Source of the DNA: Collybia mongolica
Lineage: Eukaryota > Basidiomycota > Agaricomycetes > Agaricales > Clitocybaceae
DNA: 64,000 nucleotides
Direction of reading: 5' to 3'
NCBI GenBank assembly: GCA_013420905.1
Contig: JAAXNY010000008.1
Location: forward strand, 2,046,001 to 2,110,000
Position numbers and translations under genes: made by a program. Below are positions 54,440 to 64,000 of the stretch, piece after piece (positions within the stretch are counted from its first letter, which is position 1; the number at the start of each line of letters is the position of its first letter). The notes beneath the pieces were generated by a model, which worked only from the letters and a program-made list of their open reading frames with translations, was not told the origin of the DNA and did not search any database.

Positions 54440-55009
54440 TGTAGTGTTCGGAATGTTAGCCTGTAGTTGTCCGGTCAACGGAGGTATTATGTCAACTGGT
54501 CCCGTTCACATAGGATATGCACATGGTATATAAACTGACTCGGAAGCAACCCGCCGTATTGCCAGAATTCGTCCACGCGCCACCCATCAACTTGTGATAG
54601 TTGTTCGAATGCTCAAGCGCTCATCCAGGCCCAATCAGCCTCTCGGCTCTCAGGAGCTGGTACGAACAATTCAGAGACTTCGGCACAAAACTTTGTAGAA
54701 CAATTGTATGGGAATCAGTCATTCTAAGATCGGCTTTCATCAGGCCTTGAACAGCCAAAGCATCCTATTACCATCTTCCTCGGCAAAGCCCAACAATAGC
54801 GTATCTCCGCACAGTCGCCTGCATCTACTGCCTTTGATCAAAACTTCACCGAAGTCACGGCTGTCGCGGTCATTCGTATTTTTGGACGAAAGCTTAGCTT
54901 ACTTATTGTCTCCGTCGTATTGATCGCGCTCTTCCCGGTCTCAATTGTGTTCGTGCCTACATAAGTCCCTCCTACGAAAGTCGGCTGGAACGCTTATCCT
55001 CTTCTTTCA
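54440..55009. promoter_or_regulatory. Divergent intergenic region TFIP11 / carboxypeptidase
   Basis: 570 bases between two divergently transcribed genes, so both promoters must be here. A short TATA-like ATATAAAC lies near 54529-54536. An in-frame run of open codons near 54708-54923 matches nothing and is probably chance or leader. Confidence 0.4.
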
Positions 55010-57919
55010 ATGGCTTGTGCACGACGCGTCCTGGCTGGCGCATATGCCCTCCTCGCGAGTGTTCAGCTTGTCGCCTCAGTGCTTCCGAGTTCCTTTCCTC
55101 ACTCGTACCCAGACCGACCAACTGGAGACCTCAGCCCAGCATGGCAAAACTGTCCGTTGAATGCTCGAGACCGGCCCTAAACAATACTTAACTTTTCATG
55201 CAGATTTCATGGTTAAGGAAAAGTTGCCCAATGTAACATTTCCACTCCCGCGCTCTTTTGCGGGTAATATTCCCGTCCAGCGTGCTGGCCATCCCAATGA
55301 TACTCTGTTTTTCGTCGGCTTTGAAAAATCAAATGGTTCACTCACGAACCCGCTAAGTTCGCGTAACAATGAACCATGGGGTATATGGTTGAACGGAGGG
55401 TAAGCTGATCTTTTCACTGCCTGACGTTTTGCCCATAATTCCCTGTAATACCCAAAGTCCCGGATCATCGAGTATGTACGGGTTGTTTTTCGAGGTGCGC
55501 GCTCATCGCTTTGAAACAAACACTTGGAGCTCATCAAACGTTATTCAGAACGGACCGATGCGAATCGGAGACGACTATCGGTTGTCACCCAATGTTCACA
55601 GCTGGGATAAACTCGCCGACTATTTCTGGATTGATCAACCAGTGTAAGTGTCTTTGTACCATGTAAAGATTAATCCCAATGTGTCTCCTTTTAAGGGGCG
55701 TTGGTTATTCCACGGCCGATGCTGATGGATATGGTCGGTCGCACACTTCCATTCTGTTTCAACCATCTAAATTCTACTCCCAGTCGCTGACGAAGACCAA
55801 GTGGGTGCTGATTTTGTAGGTTTAGGAATCTGCAGAACCAATATGTTCCATCTTAATTCACTGAATCTATAGATGGGATTTTTGGCGAATCTTGTCAAAG
55901 TCTTCCCTTCTTTGGCGACTCGCCCCCTTCATCTCACAGGTGAAAGTTATGCTGGCGTTTACATAGTAAGATTATTTTTTCTCTATCCACATGATTCTTA
56001 ATCTCATATCAACCCTAAGCCATATATCATGAAAGCATACTTTGGAATGAAGAATGCGCCTGTAAAAATAGCTAAAATAGCTATTGGAGATGGTTCGATA
56101 ACGGACGGAGTGGTTTTTCAATTCGTCCCCGCTGTAAGCTTACCTTCCATTACGCTCGCGATACAGCCATATCTCAACCCCCTCTAGCTTTCTGTTATCC
56201 AGACGTATCCCCAGCTCATTGGATATGACCCAGAAGTATACAAATACTTCAAAGAGCAGTAAGTAATCGAATGCCGCTTCTGTTCTGGCTCTCATTTGGA
56301 GTGTTCACCATTAAGGAGTCGATTGTGTGGCTACGAGATCAAATTAACATACCCCCAGAACGGAAAAATACCACCTGTCCCACTCGTCTTGCCCACTTCA
56401 CGTGATGTTTCATTCCTTTTGCAAAATGCCCTCACTCGGCGAAATTTCATGTCGCAGCTGAAATACCGATATTCAATGCAACGTCGGACAATCAGCAAAC
56501 GAGAGCGCGAGGAGAGCCAACGCCAATGGAAACGGAGTTTGAATGAGAGAGAAAATGACACCATTGATCCATGGGTGTGTTCTTATCCTATTGGTATTTG
56601 ATTATATCTAAATCCTGAAGTAGTACGGGTGTTTCCTTCTCGACCACTTCATAGATTACGCCCAAAACTTTACGTTCCCTTGGAGTAAGTATTTTTGTGA
56701 AAACTTATAATGTTTGCATTGTATTGATTCCTACTAGATTTGACTGAACCAAAGGACACCTTTTCATTCAACGTATGTAAGCTTTTTGTTTTGGTCATGA
56801 ACCATACTAACAACTTGTTAAAAGGTTTATGATGTTTCGGATGCGACTAGTCCTCCCATCAACACAGATGCTAGTGTGTTCCTTAATGGTATTGTATACT
56901 TACCGGAGCAGTTCTTTCAACTTCTAACCCGAAGGCGGTTAGACGATCGCACTAGGACTGCATTTCATGCACCGACGAGTAAGGACTGGGCTCAGAGCTT
57001 CCAGTTTGTGTTCGGTGATAATGGTCGTTAGTAATGCTGTTTTTTTGCTCAAACATATACTAATCATGGTCTAACTGCATAGCGGTCGATATAAGTAGGT
57101 GAATTGGTCTTTTTAACGTACAGACACGCTAACGAGGCGGCCTATTTTCAAGGTCCACCGTCAGTACACTTCCATCATCTCACGTTCTGAGTTGACAAAT
57201 TTAAAATTAGATCTATGGATTTCATGACTCAGCTTGCTACAAATGCAACGGCCTGCGGCGTTGACATCATTCTATATTCCGGAAACGATGATGCCCTCAT
57301 TGCCCATAGGAGCACAGAAAGTTCGTACCTGCGTTGATTCGTATCGTGGACGCAAGTCTAACCTTTTCGTTTCGTGAAGTTGCGATCCAAGTATGTCCAG
57401 TGATCTTCCATGCCTTCTCACCCTCATCGAGATCTGCAGAACACGACTTTCGGTGGCATCCAAGGGTTTACCGTCAAGCCGTCGACTCCTTGGTTCAGTG
57501 AAGGCAAGTTCGCGGGTATAATCCGCCAGGAGAGAGGTTGGACATACGTCCTTTTTGACCACGCGAGCCACATGGTTCCCACCTCTCAACCAGCTGCAGT
57601 GCGTTTCCAGGGAATTTCTGTCGTTCTCCGTCATAGCTAACCGATGCTTCAGGCCTTTACATTCCTCCGAGAGTTTGTACTCGGGAATAATAAGCAAGGC
57701 CTGGTCGCAAAAATATCCGGAAAAACTCTTGTTATTGGTGGAGAAAATGCCACACTAGCAGCAGACGCACTACCTGGCTCTGATGGTATTCGATACGGAC
57801 CTGGATCTGACCCATCAACTTACGTTGCTCCCGCCGCTACTCGGGCTGCATGGAAATCCTTCATACGAACGGCAACCGCGAGTCCAACCCCAACCCCAAC
57901 AAGAAGAACACGATCATGA
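55010..57919 (+). CDS. Secreted serine carboxypeptidase, family S10
   Basis: Removes C-terminal residues from peptides in the secretory pathway, vacuole or outside the cell. ATG 55010 opens a signal peptide (ARRVLAGAYALLASVQLVAS), and a dozen or more short introns follow. Family marks in order: NEPWGIWLNGGPGSSSMYG; NGPMR; DYFWIDQPVGVGYST; the nucleophile box GESYAGVYI (near 55940-55967); an Asp-containing YSGNDDALIAH (57281-57308); and the His box ASHMVPTSQPAA (57563-57600; usually GHMVP). The C-terminus is Thr/Pro-rich and ends at TGA 57917-57919. The catalytic triad is therefore complete. The exon structure in the middle (55980-57180) is only roughly followed because exons there are short. 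Confidence 0.88.
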
Positions 57920-58245
57920 CGCTAACGGCAACGTTACTTTTTTAGAATGTTTATTGAACTCAGCACGAAACCCTCTTGACGAGCACCACACTTTTTGATG
58001 TGTTATTGAGCACCGCATGTGGCCCATATCTTTATGCAACTCCACTTTAGGATGTACTGTTCTGGCATATTACAACCCCTAATAATATCAACGGTTATAT
58101 CTATGGGTAGTCTCTTTTTCTTTGAATGACAGGGTTAAGGAGCCTCGGGAGCCAGAAATGGAAACACGTCGGCGCGATATTTGGCACCGTGGCTCCACAA
58201 ACCCAGTGTGCTTTGGTTTTGTATAAAGTGAAAAAAAAAAAGACT
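57920..58245. other. Carboxypeptidase 3' flank
   Basis: No gene is seen. On the minus strand a T-run just left of 58246 (an A-run on plus, 58231-58241) serves as RNA polymerase III terminator for the tRNA gene. Confidence 0.5.
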
Positions 58246-58331
58246 GGGCCTGACCGGGAATTGAACCCGGGACCTCCTCGAATTTGGCCGAAGCACCCTA
58301 ACAAGGAATCATACTACTAGACCATCAGGCC
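58246..58331 (-). tRNA. tRNA-Pro (AGG), with 14-base intron
   Basis: Minus strand reads GGCCTGA...TCAGGCC, a perfect 7-base acceptor stem. The D-arm region contains TGGTCTAGTAGTATGA (box A), and the T-arm CCCGGGTTCAATTCCCGG (box B). The anticodon stem is CCTTG/CGAGG with loop TTAGGG-T, giving anticodon AGG (proline). The extra TGCTTCGGCCAAAT between loop positions 37 and 38 is the intron, at the canonical site. The mature length is 72 plus CCA. A run of T follows downstream. Confidence 0.93.
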
Positions 58332-58446
58332 GGTGAAATTAGAACACAACATAAATCTATAAATTATTAAATATGATTTCACACGCCATCTGAAAAGTGA
58401 CGCGTCGAGCTTACGCGTCCACACGCACTTCTCATCATTGACTACA

Positions 58447-60077
58447 ATGGATGGACAACCTTCAACATCGTCGGGAGCACTTGACCAACGTCGACAGGAT
58501 GCCCTTAAGTCTTATAGAGAGGTCTTCGTGTTTCTTTACATACGTTGACACGTCTGACCCTTTGTCGACTTAGAAAATGCGGAATCACGAAGCCAACAGC
58601 GAGAGTCTTAAGAATCGTATGTTCAAACTTGAAACCCCGTAACGTGAATTAACAGTCAATTTCTCAGTTCGCTTCTCTCTAAAGGATCTAGAAAAGGCGT
58701 ACGAAAAGACCGAAGAGGACATTAAAGCGGTACAATCCGTCGGCCAAATTATTGGAGAAGTCATGAAACAATTAGATGATGAACGATGTATGTTCCTGTC
58801 AGTTCAAGTCCACGTCCTCCGGTTTATTTTGTGTAGTTATTGTGAAGGCATCATCAGGTCCACGCTATGTCGTATCATACCGACCAGCGCTACCTGTAGC
58901 GAAACTGAAGGCGGGAACTCGCGTCTCCCTTGACATGACCACTCTGACGATAATGCGAATATTACCAAGGGAAGTCGATCCTATGGTGTATAAGATGAGT
59001 TTAGAGGACCCTGGGGGGGCATCGTTCGCTGGAATCGGAGGATTGGGGGAGCAAGTTAGAGAACTTCGAGAGGTATGCTTAAATGTAGCTTCTAATGCTT
59101 AAGAAAGCCACAAACATGACTTCTTAGATTATTGAGCTACCATTGCTCAACCCAGAACTATTCTTGCGTGTCGGTATCAAACCCCCGAAAGGTGTTCTTT
59201 TATATGGACCTCCAGGAACAGGGAAGACACTGCTCGCGAGGGCCGTGGCGGCAACGCTTAACACCAACTTCTTGAAAGTTGTCTCATCAGCTATTGTGGA
59301 CAAATATATCGGAGAAAGTGCTCGTGTTGTGCGAGAGATGTTTGGTTATGCAAAGGACCATGAACCTTGTGTCATCTTCATGGACGAAATCGACGCCATC
59401 GGTGGCCGGCGGTTTTCGGAAGGTACAAGTGCGGATCGTGAAATCCAGCGGACCCTTATGGAGGTGAGCAATATAATCAGAAGTTTGGAACATATATGAC
59501 ACCGTCGTAGCTTTTGAATCAAATGGACGGTTTTGACTCATTAGGCAAGACGAAAATAATCATGGCAACGAATCGACCAGATACATTGGATCCCGCACTT
59601 CTACGCCCTGGACGACTGGACCGCAAGATCGAAGTTCCACTCCCTAACGAACAGGCTCGACTAGAAATTCTTAAGATCCACGCGGCACCCGTCAACAAGG
59701 GCGGTGATATCGATTATGAAGCTATCGTTAAGGTCAGATAATTTTAACGCTAAACAGCACGGCCCGTCTTTTAACATTCGTTTATAATAGTTATCCGACA
59801 CTTTCAACGGTGCCGATCTCCGGAATGTTGTCACTGAGGCGGGAATGTTTGCCATTCGGGATGATAGGTAAGTACCACCAACTTGACATGCCAGAAGTAT
59901 TGTGTCCAAACCTATTTTATAGGGAGTACGTCAACCAGGAAGATCTGACCAAAGCTGCACGAAAAGTTGGTGAGGCGAAGAAACACGAGAGTAAGTTCAC
60001 CCCTTATATCCTGCATTTCTGTGACATTGGTGCTAATACTAGTGCTCCTCCCAGCCAAAATGGAGTATTCGACATAA
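58447..60077 (+). CDS. RPT4: 26S proteasome ATPase subunit RPT4 (10B)
   Basis: One of six AAA ATPases in the proteasome base; unfolds and feeds substrates into the core particle. Nine exons: 58447-58521, 58574-58616, 58668-58787, 58837-59072, 59128-59463, 59511-59732, 59791-59867, 59923-59990 and 60055-60077, giving 399 residues, normal for the family. An N-terminal coiled coil ([18 protein letters not shown]) and OB-like domain ([13 protein letters not shown]) precede the AAA module: [13 protein letters not shown], Walker A GPPGTGKT, Walker [12 protein letters not shown], and the sensor/Arg-finger stretch [21 protein letters not shown]. The C-terminus is KKHETKMEYST. The final exon is only 23 bases, placed by the conserved ending. 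Confidence 0.94.
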
Positions 60078-60265
60078 ACGGGATAGATTCTCCTTTGTTC
60101 GTATACGTCATACCTTTAGTAATTTTGCGATCCTTGTAATCATAATTCGCATTTTTATGAAATGTCTGTAACTGAAAGCGGGTGTATGACAAACTAGCCC
60201 TGGTATCTCATCAATTACATCCGCAAGCAATACAATATCCACATAACCCAACGTATACTCAAGAA

Positions 60266-63217
60266 TTAGAATCGGAATAACCCACCCTTCTTCTTTTTCT
60301 TTTCTTCTTTCATAGGCGATGGTGTTGTCGAATTTGTTGATGACGCATATGAATTAGTTGGGGACAGACGAATGGGGTTCCGGGATTGGGGTACAGGGAG
60401 TGTGGCGGGTACACTTTGCCGTGGAGGTGCATCTTTTGTAAAGTATTTATCATCATAGTATTCTTGAAACGTTCGTTGTTGTTGTCTTCCTTCTGAAATC
60501 CCATTTGGGACTGAGCGAGACCCTACTCCTCCAAGGTCTAAGACTTTCAAGTCATCGATGAAGTGTCGTGGTGTGATACTGTGAGTTGACCCTGGACGTT
60601 ATTGTTCAGGGTATTTTGAATGAAATGAAGGCACGATCAACATTACCGATGAAGATGTCTTTGTTTAGTGTTGTCGAGAGCTGGTATGTCTCCCTTACTT
60701 CCGAGTAGGTCATCCCGCCCGCAATGAAGACAATGATACGCTGTCGATTTTCACTGGCTGCGGCGCCTGGTTTCGCTGCTCGATGCCAGGACGGCTTCTG
60801 GCTGCGCAGGGACGTTGCCTGAGGTGGTGGAGAGCGTAAACTCGCCGCCACAGGTGCTGCCGAGGGTGCTTCTTTGACATAAGGGAATAGAGAGTTGTCA
60901 AGCTTTCCCGCAGCGTGATCCTGCTCATCCCTTAATAACTGTAGTAAAAGAAATCAAAGCTCTATACCTCCAGGATCGCACGAAGTAGTGGCTTGAAGCG
61001 GGAAAGCTCGTACTCTTCTTCGTTAAGAGGCTTCTGCTTAATTTTCTTCTTAGTATCACGGTCAGAAGCCACCTATTAATATAATTTAGTGACCTCCAGG
61101 ATCTGGGTAAGTGATTACGTACACGTCCTATGCGGACGCCCATGAGAGTGAGAGCGTTAACCGCATCTTGCTCTGCGAGTGTTAACCGTGCGTGTTGGTA
61201 AAGTCGCCGGCGATCTTCATCTGGTACGCCGTCACGGTATTGTATATACAACGCTACGATGCGGACTTTGTTTGCATTGCTGAGAACTGGGGTAAGGCGG
61301 AGAGTGGAGGCCATGTCGCTATTGACTTACATGACCTCTCTGCTGTCAAGAAGGGGGACCATCTCTTCTACAAGATTCTTTGGTACCTTTCCCTCTGCAG
61401 TTACCCCTGTGGCACAATTCTATAAATGTCATAAAAAATGTGAAAGAAATCAAAAGTGCTGAAGCCTACCTGTTCCACATTGGCAACAAGGGGAAGTTTG
61501 TCTCGTTCAAAGATAGCCATACATTCTTGGGCCATGTTTAAATGTAGGGAGAACTGAAGTACATTGTAAACTCAAGGAGGTAAAAAATATTTCAATGAAA
61601 TACCTTTTCTCGCTGCTCTTGATATTGTGGTAGATTTGCCAGCATTTCTTTCATGTCATTTAAGCTTGCAGCCCCTTCTCTGTGAATAAGTTGTCAATGT
61701 ACGAACATGAAAAACGTCTTGCACCTGACCCTTTAAATACCGCGTTCTCCTCCAAGAATTTGTTGAAGTCCGCCATGAGCTTGTCGATGGCTTCCCGCAT
61801 ATGCATGTGTCGGACTTCTGCCCACACAGAGTCCGAATCAGCCAGAATAGCAGTTTTGTCCTCATAGGCTCCGACAGACGATTGAAACTTGTATCTGCAT
61901 GTGACAGTTAGCATATTGCTGATGGGGGTGACCGTACGTACGTGTATTTAGTTCCATTTTCGATTGGGAGGAGGTCGTTCGCCATGGCTTGATACGTGAA
62001 TTCATGGATGAAAGGCGCTAGCATGTCCATAGTCCTTTCAGTGATGATTAGTGTTGCACGCGGCCGCACGAGTTCAGAGGTTTTCTGCGTTGACTGATTT
62101 AGTGAAGGTGATTATACCGCGTCGGATAAAAGTACGCACCGCAAACTCAGGGTTCGCTTTCTTGTGCTCCTCCAAGTTGCCTTGTACCATAAAAGAGAGC
62201 AATTTGGTAGCATGGTCTCCCTCAACCGATTCATACGCTCTGGCTTCAGCCCCACGAGCAAGATTGGTCCGCCACCGAGCGCTAGACTCAGGGGGTGGGG
62301 GTGGTCGGGTTTGGGAGTTCGGCTTGAGAGCTCCCAAGGGAGAATGGTTTGCGGGTACATAATATCGGATGAAGGGAAACTCGTTCAGTGTGATACACAG
62401 GTTAGAGATCTTGAATACTTGCTCAGAGCAGGAAGACAGCTAAGTGCGAGAATACTCACCATTTTGCTGACGAATCTCAAATCCTCTTCCAGCTTATTGC
62501 GTGCTAGTTTAAATGCTGTTTCGGAGCGCGGAGGGGTATACAAGCTAAAGAACATCCCCGGTTCTTGTAATGAGAATACTTGTGCTTCCGTGGCTTTTAC
62601 ATGGATTAGTTGGGGGCGCGGCAGCTAATGAAGACGTGAAGCTCACTCACCCCAGAGGTTGAGGAACAACTCTTTCAGACCCTGTAAATGTGGTTCGGCC
62701 TCTGATGCAGTCAACTGTTGGAAGAGCGCCTCGTTCAGTCCTGTATTACCAAAATCTCAGCGTTCAGCCGTGGTGTAGACATACTTCATAAATCACATAC
62801 CTTCAATGAAGAACAGATGTGCCGCAGCGTATTGTCGGAACCCATGCGAGAAATCTCTAATAATTCGATCCACGTTCTGGGTTGTGGGCATTAGCAAATA
62901 AATTGCCTCGAACTCGGGTTGCGGATCGCGATTGCTTGTGATAGATTCTATCACTGGGCATTGTGAGTTGTTGACAAACAGTGGTTGAAAAGCTGGACAT
63001 ACAAGTGACATTCTCTTCCAGAATGTCAAACTGCTTCAGGACAGAGCCCAAAAGCTTCTGCGAAAACTCGTCGACAACGAGGATCTTCCACTTCCCTGGA
63101 GGATTGACGGATCGAATTGCTTCGAGAAACTCTGCACCACAGCGTCAACTACAAGAAGCGTCCAACGTAGTATAGCGTGCACGCACTATTTCGAACGATA
63201 GTAATCAGAGAAGGCAT
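60266..63217 (-). CDS. SEC1: SEC1/Munc18 family exocytosis protein
   Basis: Binds SNARE complexes to promote fusion of secretory vesicles with the plasma membrane. ATG 63217 opens [10 protein letters not shown]; an intron (about 63187-63135) then joins to [42 protein letters not shown], the classical SM N-terminus. Further exons encode [34 protein letters not shown] (62820-62940) and [19 protein letters not shown] sequence (62460-62510). Next come [16 protein letters not shown] (61940-61990) and [16 protein letters not shown] (61725-61790). The last domain has [20 protein letters not shown] (61130-61180) and [24 protein letters not shown] (60670-60745). The C-terminus is Pro/Ser-rich and ends in a Lys run, [11 protein letters not shown]. 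The gene has about a dozen exons; the borders between 60900 and 62800 are only partly worked out. Confidence 0.88.
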
Positions 63218-63539
63218 GAACTAGGGACAGCCTTGCCGCAGCAGTTAATCAAGATAAATTGAATGGCTTTAAAAGTCACAAACTCCTTGAAGAGTCTATG
63301 GCTCATTGCCAAGACCAGGCCAATGACTAGCTACTGCGGCAATCTCCGCTCTATAATCTGATATGCGACATAGATTCTGTCTTGGTAACAGTCTTGCGTA
63401 GATTTACAATGTAACTTCGCGCTGATATGCAGCAAAGCAGGTGAAAATCAGATGATTATAGATAAATTTTAGATAGCAATTATGAGCTTTGTCTCCGTGT
63501 CAGTTTGTCTACTAGTCATCTCCATCCATCATAACATAA
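63218..63539. promoter_or_regulatory. SEC1 upstream / GPI-protein downstream region
   Basis: 322 bases between the SEC1 start and the stop of the next minus-strand gene. It should hold the SEC1 promoter and the neighbour's terminator. No clear TATA box or short gene is seen. Confidence 0.4.
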
Positions 63540-64000
63540 CTATAGTAGGATGGCAAATCCAACTGAAAGCAGAGCGCTGAGGAGAGGAATAGAATTTGTG
63601 AAACCAGTGTTTCCCTTGCCCAAAGTGTCAACAACACCGTCACCGTCAATGTCATAGCCACCTCCTGTTTGGTTGGTATAGGGGAATGTCTTGTTTGTTG
63701 TCGACTCAAAATACATATTGCTTGAGGGAATCTTGATACACTGGCCGATAGGTTCCAGCTGGACCAATACTTATGAGATAGTCATAATGGTTGATAATCG
63801 GAGATAACTTACGGTGAATGCAGGTTTATGGTTCAAAGCAGCGTTCAGGGTATATCCGATAGCTAAATCGACTGTGATTTCATATAGATCGTGTTGCAGA
63901 ACAATGAAGCTGAGAATAAATTCGTGAGCGTAAGTGGAACCCTAGATATTGAAACACGATGTCCACAAACCCGGTATCAATCGCGGATGCGTTAGTAAGA
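63540..64000 (-). CDS. Putative GPI-anchored surface protein, 3' part
   Basis: The gene enters from the right edge, so only its C-terminal end is visible. My exon reading is SLTNASAIDTG (63999-63966), then FIVLQHDLYEITVDLAIGYTLNAALNHKPAFT. Then comes LEPIGQCIKIPSSNMYFESTTNKTFPYTN, GGGYDIDGDGVVDTLGKG, and a hydrophobic tail FTNSIPLLSALLSVGFAILL directly before the stop. A small-residue patch followed by a C-terminal hydrophobic segment is the usual GPI-attachment signal. DIDGDGVVD resembles a calcium-binding or thrombospondin-type acidic loop. Introns lie at about 63965-63908 and 63812-63757. I do not recognise the family; a secreted protein anchored at the cell surface is the likeliest reading. 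Confidence 0.6.

Noticed and set aside
1..64000. TGA reassigned as a sense codon
   Set aside because: The internal TGAs occur only in mobile elements. PUS1, RPB4, R3H-SUZ, TFIP11, RPT4 and SEC1 have none, and the carboxypeptidase and the transporter (as modelled) end in TGA.

Overview
The window is nuclear DNA of a filamentous basidiomycete, probably an Agaricomycete. Its protein-coding genes have many short introns (about 45-65 bases, GT...AG). Around them sit chromodomain Ty3/gypsy elements, a Plavaka-type transposase, Fot1/pogo-like transposons and an alpha-kinase pseudogene, a mixture typical of mushroom-forming fungi and their relatives. I cannot name the species.

Layout. (1) 1-10.4 kb: old, CpG-poor mobile-element debris, with a Ty1/copia fragment, an alpha-kinase pseudogene, a 936-base interspersed repeat, and a poly(A)-tailed retroinsertion with a 15-base target duplication. 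(2) 10.6-19.0 kb: housekeeping genes, PUS1-type pseudouridine synthase (+), RPB4 (-), an R3H-SUZ protein (-) and a vacuolar-type amino-acid transporter (-). (3) 19.2-51.0 kb: a nested mobile-element block. A near-intact 6,930-base chromovirus (Ty3-C, minus strand) splits a decayed Plavaka transposase gene. A 6,018-base chromovirus (Ty3-B, plus strand) splits the gag of an older decayed gypsy element (Ty3-A, minus strand), whose gag is also cut by a second copy of the interspersed repeat. A Fot1-like element sits inside another TA-flanked inverted-repeat transposon. (4) 51.3-64 kb: housekeeping genes again, TFIP11/NTR1 (-), a serine carboxypeptidase (+), tRNA-Pro(AGG) with an intron (-), RPT4 (+), SEC1 (-), and the 3' end of a putative GPI-anchored protein gene (-).

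How it fits together. Both housekeeping islands look intact, with no internal stops. Nearly every mobile element carries in-frame TGA codons, usually where the family has arginine (CGA), and other changes readable as CpG to TpG/CpA. All LTR-LTR differences in the two young elements are of this type too. This suggests methylation-linked decay confined to repeats.

The most interesting unit is Ty3-C. It has identical-length 464-base LTRs and a perfect 5-base target duplication. It has a 10-nucleotide self-primer match placed just where a TATA box predicts the transcript start, and a -1 frameshift signal (slippery heptamer, 5-base spacer, bulged hairpin) between gag and pol. It also has an extra 337-codon third ORF with two zinc knuckles downstream of the chromodomain integrase. 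All exon models are read by eye and not checked against transcripts.
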